Assembly (NCBI GenBank): GCA_034766995.1
Contig: CM068315.1
Coordinates: forward strand, 46,881,662-46,945,661
Direction of reading: 5' to 3'
Length of the DNA: 64,000 nucleotides
DNA from: Acanthacorydalis orientalis
Taxonomy: Eukaryota > Arthropoda > Insecta > Megaloptera > Corydalidae
The position numbers and the translations under genes were made by a program. Each line of letters opens with the position of its first letter. The first letter of the stretch is position 1. A model generated the notes under the pieces. That model saw nothing but the letters and a program-made list of their open reading frames with translations. It was not told the DNA's origin and did no database searches. Of this stretch, positions 38,401 to 49,031 are shown piece by piece.

Positions 38401-39684
38401 TTTAACAATGGCTTGTGTTGGGGAATTAAATACTACAGTCAGAGGAGGAATACATTGGCCTCTGTTGTATGGGGTAGGAGTTAACATTAAAACAGGAGAA
38501 ATATTTCCTGCAACATTTCCAGATAAAGGACCTGATAATCCTTTAAGAAGTGCACGACTTCTTACAGGTGGTAGACAAGTAAGTAGTAACTATTCAATAA
38601 TAATTAACCCCAATTCTATTGGGTTCTTTTATTAAAGTTTACTTTATTTTACCACTAGATATGCATGAGAAATTTTCAATATTTTCAAAACAAAATTGTT
38701 GTTCATTTATTGTGATTTTATATGTCATTTATGATTTAGGATAATGCTTTTATATTTCTACATTTTATATTAGATATGTAGGCTTGATTTTTTTTGCATA
38801 TGACTCGGCAGAGAGATTTTTCCAAAAATCAAATACATATTTTTAACAATTTTCATTCGGGTGTAGAAACATTTTTGGAAAGAATGTATCTTTTTTGCAA
38901 AGTACTAAAATATGGCTGGCCCTTTAATATCAGGATCTGCGCTGTCATGTCATTGAAAAAGAATAAAAATGCATCTCGAAAATGATCAAATTTGTATTAT
39001 GTTTTATTTTCAACAGATGACATGCTTGATGTATTGATTAGATTAAATAGATAAATTATTTATAATTATTTTTATAAATCTTTAATTCTTTTTTTGAGTA
39101 AAACATGTAGTTGTTTCTATATAAGAAAAAAATTCAATTAATAAAACTAAAGAATTATGAGCAATAGTCTATTTTTTAATATTTCTAAAGAAATTAAACC
39201 TTTCTAATATGTTAATTGATACAATTTATTAATAATCATTATAAATTTAGAATGACATTTAATTAAAAAAAAATTTTCTTTCAGGTCTTAGACATCTATG
39301 ACAGCAGTCTTGGAATGCTACGTATAGGTCCATTCAATTATGATCCACTTCGTGGTGTAGATCTCTGGTTAGAACAAAGTGATGAATTTATTCTCCAACA
39401 TCTTAGTACATGTGGTGATATTGAACCACCACATTTTGTCATGCAGGTTAAAAACAATTTTATTTAAACTATATTCATTATTTACTAATGATAATACATT
39501 CATAATTTTAACTAATGTGTATATGAACTGTTTTAAAAAGCATTTAAACTGATTTTAGGTAAGAGCAACATTAAAGTATATTCAGGAGAATCCATTCCCT
39601 GCAGTGACTGTATTTCGAGATAACAGACCACATTACTATCATCGAGATGAACATACTGGTCTGTGGACACCTGTACGATATTAG
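30422..39684 (+). CDS. NTAN1: NTAN1 orthologue: protein N-terminal asparagine amidohydrolase, six coding exons
   Basis: Spliced CDS: 30422-30611, 32190-32255, 36183-36365, 38370-38578, 39285-39446, 39559-39684. It totals 936 nt, or 311 residues plus TAG; human NTAN1 is 310. All introns are GT-AG and the frame stays open across every junction. Family signatures lie in the expected order: [13 protein letters not shown] (43-55), GSDD (70-73), Cys77 at the position of the human nucleophile Cys75, [13 protein letters not shown] (124-136), [12 protein letters not shown] (180-191), [10 protein letters not shown] (200-209), RIGPF (229-233), EPPHFV (263-268). The enzyme deamidates N-terminal Asn to Asp on cytosolic or nuclear proteins, producing a secondary destabilising residue that ATE1 arginylates in the N-degron pathway. 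An upstream in-frame ATG at 30371 would add 17 residues; I prefer 30422 because MVLVLNG aligns with the family N-terminus. Exon 1 is much richer in GC than the other exons. The gene looks intact. It was identified by recall of the family, not by a search. Confidence 0.95.
30729..30880. repeat. Tandem duplication in NTAN1 intron 1
   Basis: TATAAACATGGCAATAGATT, CAACCTTTTATTTTTT and GTGGCTAAATACTAT occur at 30729-30784 and again at 30819-30880, separated by (TA)n(TG)n. The unit is about 90 bp. Confidence 0.75.
30904..31441 (+). mobile_element. pogo/Tigger-like deleted element in NTAN1 intron 1
   Basis: Ends CACCCATCCCTCAATTTACG and, reversed, CACACACGTCCCTCAATTTA, both followed by CGCGG, with a TA before the left end. 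TTTACGCGG-type motifs recur several times in the left 130 bp. An open stretch 31065-31242 ends at TAA and encodes an acidic, Ser/Asn-rich tail ([33 protein letters not shown]), probably the C-terminus of the lost transposase; AATAAA follows at about 31299. The right end lies against a long compound (TA)n tract. Confidence 0.65.
31065..31242 (+). pseudogene. C-terminal coding tail of lost transposase
   Basis: About 58 open codons with protein-like composition (charged, low in the Ile/Tyr codons typical of random AT-rich frames) ending in KYSSDSDTE and a TAA. It lies between the inverted repeats of the pogo/Tigger-like element, shortly before an AATAAA. There is no start context and no catalytic motif; assignment to the transposase is inferred from position. 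Confidence 0.4.
31442..31620. repeat. Long compound (TA)n tract in NTAN1 intron 1
   Basis: TA blocks with ACACAT, ACATCT and CCATATAT interruptions, starting at the right end of the pogo/Tigger-like element. Confidence 0.95.
32190..32255 (+). CDS. NTAN1: NTAN1 coding exon 2 with catalytic cysteine (residues 64-85)
   Basis: A 66-bp exon between a TTACAG acceptor (ends 32189) and a GTAAG donor (starts 32256). It is too short to stand out as an ORF. It joins exon 1 by a split codon and supplies [11 protein letters not shown]. Cys77 aligns with the nucleophilic cysteine of mammalian NTAN1, so the active-site residue is retained. Confidence 0.9.
33108..33215. repeat. Copy A of a dispersed ~105-bp repeat around (TA)n
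   Basis: TTTTTAATTCACTGATATAC, AATTTTTAAAA, (TA)n, AATTATTTTTTTATAAAAG. The same arrangement is at 35366-35470 in the same NTAN1 intron and orientation. Confidence 0.7.
35366..35470. repeat. Copy B of the dispersed repeat around (TA)n
   Basis: TTTTTAATTCACTGATATAC, AATTTTTAAAAG, a (TA)n array of slightly different length, then AATTTATTTTTTTATAAAAG. Partner of 33108-33215, 2.26 kb away, within NTAN1 intron 2. Confidence 0.7.
36183..36365 (+). CDS. NTAN1: NTAN1 coding exon 3 (residues 86-146)
   Basis: Follows a 3.9-kb intron. The acceptor is TTTTTAG at 36176-36182 and the donor is GTAAG from 36366. It completes the [14 protein letters not shown] segment (family form: HTGNGATCLTHCDG) and carries the [10 protein letters not shown] motif at residues 127-136. 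Reading past the donor soon hits a stop, so the exon end is clear. Confidence 0.9.
36986..37525 (-). mobile_element. RTE-like non-LTR fragment inside NTAN1 intron 3
   Basis: Second copy of the retrotransposon at 6755, opposite in direction to NTAN1. Minus-strand reading gives [38 protein letters not shown], close to the conserved reverse-transcriptase tail of RTE-like elements. It ends at the 3' side with a CATCAACATCATCAG tail. It is 5'-truncated earlier than the 6755 copy, the usual product of target-primed reverse transcription. It is the better preserved of the two over the shared stretch. Confidence 0.7.
38370..38578 (+). CDS. NTAN1: NTAN1 coding exon 4 (residues 147-216)
   Basis: Acceptor AATTTTAG ends at 38369; donor GTAAGTAG starts at 38579. 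Encodes the CVGELN segment, then [12 protein letters not shown] and [15 protein letters not shown], which match the most conserved central part of the family. Phase 0 at the 3' end. Confidence 0.92.
39285..39446 (+). CDS. NTAN1: NTAN1 coding exon 5 (residues 217-270)
   Basis: Acceptor CTTTCAG ends at 39284; donor GTTAAA starts at 39447. Encodes exactly 54 codons, including IYD (220-222), RIGPF (229-233), the [12 protein letters not shown] segment (human DFWLHQDDKQIL) and EPPHFV. Confidence 0.92.
39559..39684 (+). CDS. NTAN1: NTAN1 coding exon 6 and stop (residues 271-311)
   Basis: Acceptor TTTTAG ends at 39558 after a short 112-bp intron. Encodes the C-terminal segment ([19 protein letters not shown]...) and stops at TAG 39682-39684. 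The tail aligns in length with the human protein but is variable, as usual for the family. Confidence 0.9.
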   Translation, partial: VRATLKYIQENPFPAVTVFRDNRPHYYHRDEHTGLWTPVRY

Positions 39685-39690
39685 ATGGGT

Positions 39691-39738
<48 letters not shown>

Positions 39739-40059
39739 ATATATATGTATATAATTTATTTTTCGAATAATAGGTCTCTAAAAAATTGTTGATTTTGTAG
39801 AGAGAATTATTTTATTGGAATAATCAAACAAAAGTAACTACTTGTTTAACTGAAAACAGAGTTATGTTTACTTAATTTCTTTATGTACTTGTACTATATT
39901 TATTAATGCTATGACTGAGTGATTGTGTTAATTTTTGATTTATATTTGTACAAAAATAATTAACAGGTAAATCAAATATTTTTTAAAAAAATACTAAATT
40001 TCAATTGATGATAAGTTTCTTATCTAACAGTATAATTTGAACAAAGCTTATAAATGTGT

Positions 40060-40065
40060 AATAAA
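40060..40065 (+). promoter_or_regulatory. First AATAAA after NTAN1: candidate polyadenylation signal
   Basis: First AATAAA hexamer downstream of the NTAN1 stop, about 376 bp away. In AT-rich DNA this motif is common by chance, so the 3' UTR end is only a suggestion. The interval contains an (AT)n tract at about 39697-39760. Confidence 0.25.
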
Positions 40066-41210
40066 TCTTAATCAGCATAAGAGTAAATTTTTTTTTAATA
40101 ATTTAATATTTAATTTAAATAGGCTTTTGTAACCATATTGCATTTTATTCAATGATTGTTCTAAATGCTTGTTTTTAATATTGCATAGATTGGATAGAAA
40201 TGTAAGAAAAAATGATTTTATACTTGGATTTTTTTATTATTGGTCATTTTAAAATTTAATTTAGAAAATTCAATAGAATGCTCATGTATAGAAAATTAAA
40301 TACTACTGATAATAACTATTTATATATTAATGGTAATGAATTTATTATTTAGTTTTCTTAATAATTGAACTGTTTCAAATTTTATTTAAATGATTTATAA
40401 AAAAGATTAGAATTTGAGGTCTTTAATGTTACTAAATATATAAATGTGTTTTTTGTTAAGTGATATTCTTATTTATTTTTTTTCAAAAATGGTTTAATAA
40501 TTTAAGAATATAGATATTAAAATTTAATATTATTTAGAAATGCATCAACTATGTATACTGTATAAAAATTCAGAGTTGCAACAAATGTTAACTGACTGTT
40601 TTTCATAATGAAGTAAGTTTCTTTTCTTTTTATTTTCTTTACATATTCAGAATTATTAGTTTTATTTCATTACAATTAGTTTCGTTAGATATACGCCAAA
40701 AGTTTCATCCACATACACAAAAGAATATACTTCTATGGAGTGTTAATTAATATTTTCATATAGCATTGATCATTTCAATAAAATATACTCTCACAAATTA
40801 AATTATAATTAGTAATTTGTAATTTTTTCAACTTATAATGTTGAACATAATGTGATTTCATTAAATGCACACTATTTTATGTACATACATTTTTTATAAC
40901 TATGAATGCTACAAGTGCATAAAAAAATGGTTTTTATTTTATAGTACATATGACTGTTAGTATGGATAAGATCAATTTATTCTATTATATCTTTGTGTAA
41001 ATTATATCTGAAGGGGTAGTGTTGATTATTGAATATGTTTTGAATGTTTAAATGCAAATATAAATTGCTAGAATAACATGTTTGTTTTTTTATTTACAGA
41101 TATTCCTTATTTTTATTTCACTGTTAATGATTATATTCGGTAATCTTTAATAATTGGATGTCTTTAATTTGTTTAAATTAAAAAGTTTACATGTTTGTAT
41201 GTGTGTATGT

Positions 41211-41218
41211 ATATACAT

Positions 41219-41295
<77 letters not shown>
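41211..41295. repeat. Compound (CA)n(TA)n microsatellite
   Basis: ACATACACAC, CA units, then about 37 TA units. Confidence 0.95.
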
Positions 41296-41300
<5 letters not shown>

Positions 41301-41902
41301 TTTTTGAAGAGAACTGTTTAATGCTTTGTATTAGTGATAATTATAATGAACTGTTTTTTCAGTAATAGTTATTAAATTATCTGCAGGACAATTTAAATCA
41401 TAACCTATATTTTTATATACATTATTTAAAAGAATATTTTAATAAAAATATATGTAGCTTTAAATAAATTCCTGTAAGTTAAAATTTTGACCTTTTTAAA
41501 GTTTTCTGTATGTAAAATTATATTTTACCGATATGTATATATATATATATATATATGCACATATAGCCATCTCGCAGAGTTATTCCACAAATTTATGGGG
41601 TAGACAGTAATTTATGCTTACTCACACAAAATTTAAAATTTAATTTATTATAAAATCACTTCAATAATGATTATGTTATAAAATTAAGGATGTATAACCC
41701 TGTATTACATAACTAGGGTCCAAACCATATTTGAACATGCCAAAAAGCTCATATCAATTACTATTCTCTTAAATAAAAGATATAGGTCCACTTTTAAACT
41801 ATTCTGGCATCTAAATATTCTGTTATTTAGGATAAAGATTCATATAGGAAGCTACTAATTATTTAAATTGTCTAGTCATTGGAAATAAGTGGAATAAATG
41901 GT

Positions 41903-41938
<36 letters not shown>

Positions 41939-41941
<3 letters not shown>

Positions 41942-42147
41942 GTGGTGCAAAAAAAAATGAAGAGGTTTAAAACATTATTTTTTATTTTGTAACATTTATG
42001 TTTTTTCTATTTCCCAAAATGTAGTATAAAGATAGTGATTTTTTCTTGATCATACATGAAAAATGACATCAAGTAGGTGATACAAAATAGTAGGTGGTAA
42101 AAAATTATTAATTATTCAAATCCTTTCGTTCTTTTTGCGCCAACCTG
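41939..42147. mobile_element. 209-bp TA-target MITE (CAGGTTGG ends)
   Basis: Left end CAGGTGGTGCAAAAAAAAAT, right end reversed CAGGTTGGCGCAAAAAGAAC, flanked by TA at 41937-41938 and 42148-42149. The inverted repeats are about 27 bp. No coding. Type of end and TA target indicate the Tc1/mariner superfamily. Its right TA is also the left TA of the next element. Confidence 0.75.
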
Positions 42148-42149
42148 TA

Positions 42150-42574
42150 CAGTAGTCACCTCGTATTAGGGTGAATATGTCCAAGACTTACCGTGGATAA
42201 TAGCGACCCTATATATAAATCGTTTTTCATTTACATATACATATATATATATGATAAAATTTAATTCATAAATTCCGCACTATAGTACATTATTACCATT
42301 AAATTATAATAAAATACATTGTACATTATCATACTTATGCTCTTTCTCTCTCTAGAATGAACGGGTTCCCGACGTTTTAGCTTAATCCTTAAGAATGGTG
42401 TTGGACTACGTCGATGGATCAATGGAAAATATCTTGTACACAAACAGTTTAAATACAATTTTATATTTATTTCTGAAAAATTCGTTTATTTCTTGAACTT
42501 TTTATTTAATATTTTCGGGTTGCGTTAAACGGCGAATAACTGAAATCGAACCCGGGGATACGGCGTTACTACTG
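42150..42574. mobile_element. 425-bp Tigger/pogo-like MITE (CAGTAGT ends)
   Basis: Left end CAGTAGTCACCTCGTATTAG, right end reversed CAGTAGTAACGCCGTATCCC, flanked by TA at 42148-42149 and 42575-42576. CAGTAGTnnCCnCnTATCC is the terminal pattern of Tigger-type pogo elements. The middle contains no recognisable transposase. Confidence 0.75.
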
Positions 42575-42832
42575 TAGTTGAAAATTTACAAAAATCTGGA
42601 CTTGTACAATACAAGAATGCACGAGGTCAAAATTCTTTGGGTCAGTAATTTATTTATGGTTAGTCTACAATGCCGTGCCGACTTTTCTATTTTAGCTGAA
42701 AGGTACTTTGAATATCGATTAAAATTTTATTTAAATTTCTACAATTTTTTAATGGAGTCTGATTTTTTTTAATAAAATAAAGACTATTTAACGCAATATT
42801 AAATAAAAACTTTTTTTGCTATTAGAGGAAAG

Positions 42833-42837
<5 letters not shown>

Positions 42838-42895
<58 letters not shown>
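42838..42895. repeat. (TA)n microsatellite
   Basis: About 28 TA units followed by a short (TG)n stretch. Confidence 0.95.
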
Positions 42896-42899
<4 letters not shown>

Positions 42900-43379
42900 C
42901 ACGTGAGTGTGTGTGTTTCTTGAATTTGCATATAGATTCAGAAATAAAAAATGAATCAAAAATTTTAACATTATATATATGTATATATATATATATAAAT
43001 CAATAAAAATACTTCAAGTACATTGATACGTATACGAAGCTATTTATATATTTATTATACGGTTTGTAACTTGTGAGAAAAAATGTCTATATTTTCTTTT
43101 AATATTTCTAATCTATTTCATAATTTAATTTCATAGTTGTCGTTTTATTATGTTTCAAACGGACTTAAAATGTTGATAAATGTTTTGTGTTATTTGTTTA
43201 AAATTAAGTAACTTCTAAATGAATCACATAATATAAAGTCAATCTATTCAATAGTATGTCTCTATATACCGTTATTATAATATTAGACTGTATACAGTTC
43301 TGGACTGAATTCCGTAGACTGAATTACATAATTTGTTTCATTTCGTTACAAACACATAGTCATTGCTTTGTAGTTGAAT

Positions 43380-43632
43380 GCATTTTTAACATTTATTAAA
43401 CGAGGTGATCGGTGTGCAGTGATAATTGTGATCGGTAACATTGCTATTAAATCGAAATAAAAAAATTAATCAGTTACGAACTGTTCGCATAAATTTTACG
43501 TGTAGACGATAGAATACATTTGAATATATTCCGTGACCGAACTGTGTTTATAAGAACTGAAAATTCAATATTTTTAAATTAACATAGTGTGTTTTTTTAG
43601 TGAATCATTTGTACTGTATTATTTATTGCAAG
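43380..43632 (+). other. Possible untranslated exon
   Basis: More complex sequence (GAGGTGATCGGTGTGCAG, CCGTGACCGAACTG) ending TTGCAAG|GTTAGTAA at 43632-43633, a plausible splice donor. No coding capacity. Confidence 0.25.
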
Positions 43633-43845
43633 GTTAGTAATTATCATTTAATATAATTTTATATATATATGTACATGTATGAGATACTCAATTTTATAAT
43701 TGTTAAAAAAGAAGTAAAAAACAATGAAATACGACAAAACGTAAAGGATTGAAATAAAGAACATATGTTAGCAATGAAATATAATATCATGTACCTAGAT
43801 ATAAAATATAATGATGGAATAGAATCAATTAAAATTAAGTATATA

Positions 43846-43846
<1 letters not shown>

Positions 43847-43938
<92 letters not shown>
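43847..43938. repeat. (TA)n microsatellite, ~90 bp
   Basis: One of the longest nearly pure TA arrays here, about 45 units. Confidence 0.95.
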
Positions 43939-43942
<4 letters not shown>

Positions 43943-44934
43943 GTATATGTACAATACTATAATTTATATTTTCACTACATTTTTTAAGCCAGCGATTTGA
44001 AACCGAATATCATAAAAAGTAAGTGTTTTTATTCTGTTATTATCCGAAAATACGAATTTATTTTTATACCAGAATTTGATTATATATCCATTGCCCGTTT
44101 AAAATATTGTTTTGTATCTTTTCGTAAAAGATTTATTGGAAAAGGAATGAATTTCGACTAAAAAGAGCTTTTGGGTATTTGCTCACTCACGCATTAACGT
44201 TTGATTTTCATTTGCTCAATGTAAATGGTTTACAGTAAGTTTCTCTTTGATAGTTATAAAAGGGATATATGATTTTACTTTAAGACCTGTTTTGTAGACA
44301 GTTGAACGGACACTGATGGATGGTAGAATCTGTATTTCTAACAAATCTATTTCGAGATTATGTACCATGGTTACAGATATTTCTTACAGCTATTGTAACA
44401 ACAAATATTAGTGCATATGCATTTCATTTATCGGGTTTTCTCTGATAACGATTTCTTTTAGAAATAATTATTTAATACTTCATGGAATTATCTTCCTTTT
44501 TATCACTTGTATTTTTATAACTGAATATATAACAGAATAATTTTTGAATGTTTCAATACTATTTGTTTCATCAGTTTTGGTGTTCTGTAATCTCGAGAGA
44601 GAGAGAGAGAAAAAATAGATAAGTAAACAATGTGAAAATAGGATGATAAATATATTTTATTATAATAAATTAAAAATTCTATACATATATTCAAATGATT
44701 ATTAGGTAAAGAAAAGATGTTTTATATAATACAATAGAGTATATGATACTTTGTAATAAATTATATGATAAAATACTTCTCGAATAAAGAATATGAATAT
44801 ATGAAATCAAAATTAAATCATATCATTTTTTAAACATTTGCTGTTAATTCATAATTACACTTCTAGTTTTTTAGCATTGAAATGATAAAACAGTTAGTCA
44901 TTAGACATCATTATATTTAATTAAATTGTCAGGA

Positions 44935-45680
44935 GTGCTATTTAAATTTTCGAAGGTCTGTTAGAACACATTACATCATATCTTGTATCATTCATATAGA
45001 GTAATTTTATCCACCACGAGAAATTGCCTGTTTAACTAGGAAAATTGCTAGTTAGATCTCCCAGTTCCCAACCTAACGATATACCTTGGTGTTGAGCGTG
45101 GCAATCCGAGAATATTTAAAGAAATTTGTATTGTACTTTTCAATGTTTTCCAAATATATAAGACCTTGAATTTCGATCATATAAAGAATAATACTAACGG
45201 CGTCGAAAATTCAAATTCTGTACTCCCAGGAATCAGTTGTTGATTTTATCAGAATGTTTTCCACATTGTTTGTTGCAACATTTCTTTTTATCATTACGTT
45301 GTTTACGATTTGTTAGAACAACCCTGAGCTCGAAAATGGGATTTGAATTAATTATTTTTTTTTCTATTTCAAAACTTTTCCATAAATAAACACCGTTGTT
45401 CATTTTTTTTTTCTTCCTTCCTTAATGATAAGTATTTTCGGTTTATTAACATTCACTTCGAGTTAATTTAGTTGACAGTATGTTTTTAAAGAGTTTAATT
45501 TTTTTTGAACCTCAACTGATTCGGATAAAATAACCAAATTATCTGCAGAGAGTAACGTCATGATTTAATTCATCTCATCAAAATTGAGAACGCGTCGAGA
45601 TTTATTTTAACAAATAATCTTTTCAAAATTTCTTTTTGTCGAATCTACTCACTCTCCGAATTTTAATTCATGGCGTTCTA
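44935..45680 (-). mobile_element. Jockey/CR1-like non-LTR reverse transcriptase fragment
   Basis: On the minus strand, starting near 45560: TLLSADNLVILSESVEVQKK, LEVNVNKPKILIIKEGRK and, further on, IFSDCHAQHQGISLGWELGD and WWIKLLYMND. The first part matches the YADDLVILSES box followed by the conserved Lys-Thr-Lys region of jockey/CR1-type reverse transcriptases, with ADD changed to ADN. The last part matches the C-terminal LG..R.T....YGELGR...W.KL segment. Several shifts and stops. Confidence 0.6.
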
Positions 45681-47906
45681 GCAACATCAATTTACATCTT
45701 TCAGAATTATATTTTTCTATTTATTTATATTACAGTGACATTTTTTGTTTACAAATATACATTTTTCAAACAATTATGACAAGTTATTTTTTATCTTGGA
45801 GAATGTTGTCTGTAATGTCAATAGAGAAAGAAATAGAGGTTTTATCCACCGCAAATTTTAATTCACGGTATGATTGTATCAGGTCTGTTTACCGTCATTT
45901 GCTTTTTTTTATATTTTGGTAAATTTTAAATATGTTCGACGGCTACATATACTGTTTTGGTGGGTTACATGTTTGACATGTCAATTTTAGATTAAGCTAA
46001 AGTATTAATTCGTGTTTGTTTTCTCATTGTGATAAGTACTTTTTGTAAATCGAGTTTAAATCGATACCTAGTATTAAACATTCAATTAAAACGAATCTAA
46101 ATAACAAACATAGAGAAAGATTAAATGATAACAAATACTGTACTTATTGCATAATAATGTATTATACTGAAAATTAACATTTAAATCTTAACATAGTCTC
46201 AATTCATATAAATAAATTTAAAAAAATATATTTACAAATATATTTAATATGGTATATTGTATAAATCTTATTGGAGATTATTGCGACATTTTTAAAAGAT
46301 TTGCATGCCAAAATCAATTCTTCTAAAATAATTTATGAACTTATTACGGATTATGAACATAGTTTAAAGTATATACTCTGTAAATACTGAATTCTGCATT
46401 GACAATATTTGGAAAATTGCTATAATGTTGTGATTTGTAGTAACGATTTTGCGCACACATATATACACAGGTGCACAAGTAATTGTTAAACATTAAAGAA
46501 ATTAAGCGAACTTTATACGAAAGCCACTACAAACGTAATTTAAATTAAGTACTTCTTCCGCTTCACCGACACATTACCATTTCTCGTACGACAAATTATT
46601 GTTCAGTCGACTTCGTGGAAATAACGGCTGAGTACTACTTTATACAGATATTGCCAATTTACATCTGTTTGAGAATTGTTTTGTTATTAGTTATTGAGCA
46701 ATTGCACCTTTGAAGCTGTTTATACACGTGTAAACTAAAATGATTGATAGGTAAATTTGCTTCATGTAATTACGCAATCAGTTTGAATGACTTGATATTG
46801 ATTAGATAAAAGTTTCCAGTTTATTTTATTATAAATTTTAAATCATTCGTTAGAGAGTATATATAAAATTTAAAATAAAAAAAGATTTCACCACATTTAT
46901 ACACCCAGTGTGAAAGGTCTATTTGCTAAGACTGAAAGGAAATATATTTAAATATTTCATAATATTAATTTCTTTATACATTGATTCCTTGAAAAAAATA
47001 TTTTTTATATAGTAACAGATTTTATATTTTCCAAATAATAATTGAGTTCCATTCATGGTTTTGCCTTAAAAAAAATACCTAACGATTGAAATTTAAATAT
47101 CCTGCGGTTTTCCTTTATTGATGTAAATTGAATTTTTTTATCAATTAATACTTTTATTTTTCAATTTAATGAAAATACATTCAAATTAATAGAGATGTAG
47201 TTTCGGCGGTATTAACATAGTAAAGCAACTTTTCATGCGATTACAGAGTTAAATCGTGCATTTGACAGAATCATTAACGTATTGTGTATAAACTTGTGAA
47301 AATATATAGACAGCTAACGGAACCAAAACTATAACGATAAAGTATTAAAGCAAATGTAAATGGTTTTGTAGCATTAAGTATGTGTTATATAACAGAATGA
47401 AAAGAGTTTTTGTGCAAAACTTCATTTTTTTTTTTGCTGTTTTTGTCTTGTTGCAAAAGATTTCAAGTCTTTTGTTTGAGTTTCTTTTATTTAAATATTG
47501 ATTTATGAACGTGAAACAAATGTAGAATTGACTATATTATTTGTATAGGAAAAATATTACATTTCCATTCAGCTTTATAGAAATATTTCATATAATAATA
47601 TAAATTCACAAAGATTGAAAAGACATTCAAATAGGAAATGTAACATAAAAAAGTAAAACTTTTTTAATTGTCGATAAATTACTGTATATTATTAAAATTC
47701 ATTTTAGGTTTCTATTCAATTTAAAAATATACAAATATTGATTCATTTATAATTTAACAAATGAACTTTTTTTATCATCCTATAAACCACAAAAAATTTT
47801 TCTAATCAGTTTTTCTCAATAAATTGATTGTTCATTTTTCATTATTGCTTATGTGGATTTTAATGGCGATGCCATCATTTTTCGAAATTACAGTAAATAT
47901 CACCAT
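45681..47906. other. No gene seen
   Basis: AT-rich unique sequence. Around 46440-46730 complexity is a little higher but no motif is recognised. Confidence 0.55.
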
Positions 47907-48515
47907 TTTCTAAATTGGGTAAATTAAATATTTTCTAGATCAATACAAGTATTTACAAAGTATATTTAGAAAACATGAACGGAATATTCTGAAAATTTTG
48001 TGTTAAACTATTATTTTTTTAAATAGTTTCAAATGGTGCAATAATATAATCATAATAATACATTGAAAATAATTGCGGTTTTTATCGTTTTAAGTTTGGC
48101 ACCGATTTTCTAGTTATCGTTTTTTTTTTTTTTTTTTGTTACAGTCATGTGATACATCATTATAAGCAATGAAATTAGCACTACTAATTTCATCTTATGT
48201 CTCTTGCTTTCATTTTTCAATGGTCTCTATTTTGATTATGATTAATAAATATAATTTTTAACTGATATGCGTCTTTATACTCGATACATAAAAACCGCAA
48301 TTATTTTTGGACCAACTAAATATGTTCTAAATTAAAAAAAAAATAGATATTTTCTAGATCAATACAAGTATTTACAAATTATATTTAGGATACTTGAATG
48401 GAATATTCGGAAACATTTGTGAGTTTAACAAATTGTTTCAACATTTTCATTGATTTTCAATATCTTTTATTTTTTAAATAGTTTCATATAGAACAATAAT
48501 ATAATAATTAATATA
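47907..48515. repeat. Direct repeat pair flanking the MITE
   Basis: First copy about 47907-48062, second about 48324-48515. Shared: ATATTTTCTAGATCAATACA followed by AGTATTTACAAA, TGAAYGGAATATTC, TTTTTAAATAGTTTCA, AACAATAATATAAT. The second copy carries an extra ~30 bp. Confidence 0.7.
48065..48320. mobile_element. Mariner-like MITE with T-run
   Basis: Inverted ends: AAAATAATTGCGGTTTTTAT at the left (48067 on) and, reversed from the right, TTAGTTGGTCCAAAAATAAT continuing TGCGGTTTTTAT. The left terminus appears to have lost its outer ~12 bases. The interior holds a run of about 18 T (48120-48137) and no coding. The terminus resembles family-2/Hsmar1-type ends. Confidence 0.5.
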
Positions 48516-48701
48516 AATAAAATTTAAAAAATTGAAAAAATATAAGTCTAAAAGGTATTTAATATTTAAGCACAGTAAAATTTTGAAAAGTTGTACCTCT
48601 AAAAATATAAATCGCACTCAAACATGAAACATATAATCAGAATTTAAGAATAACATACTCAAGAGCTTGATTTAAATGAATGGGGACATTTTTGATAGCT
48701 T

Positions 48702-49031
48702 TGTAAATAAATAATTTAGAATATATTATTAAAAAAATTGGAAAAATTGAAATTCAGAGCATCTAATTATTATATGGAATTTATGTGATGATTGAGAAGG
48801 GTACATTACTTTTAAATTTATTATAAATACTTGTAATATAAAATGTATTTTTATATATTCTTGTACATTACTTATAAATTTCAACTCTGAACCTTCAATC
48901 CTTTATTTACCCTTCTCAATCATCAAATAAATCCCATATAATAATTAGATGCAGCGTTCTTCTCTGAATTTCAATTTTGTCATTTTTTTTTTAATAATTT
49001 AAAATTTTTCATTCACAAATATTATTTATTT
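48702..49031. repeat. Foldback (long inverted repeat) of ~100-bp arms
   Basis: Left arm 48702-48803 and right arm 48908-49031 pair almost completely: GTAAATAAATAAT, AAAAATTGAAATTCAGAG, CATCTAATTATTATATGG, TTTATGTGATGATTGAGAAG and their complements. The right arm has a ~10-base insertion near 48951-48961. The loop is about 105 bp. No TIR family recognised and no coding. Confidence 0.75.

Larger units (their letters stand above)
39685..41936 (+). other. NTAN1 3' UTR and downstream DNA
   Basis: AT-rich, with a candidate AATAAA at 40060 and the (CA)n(TA)n tract at 41211-41295. No other gene seen. Confidence 0.55.

Noticed and set aside
38794..38985. 63-codon frame in NTAN1 intron 4
   Set aside because: The exon 4 to exon 5 junction gives a continuous family match without it; no domain recognised.
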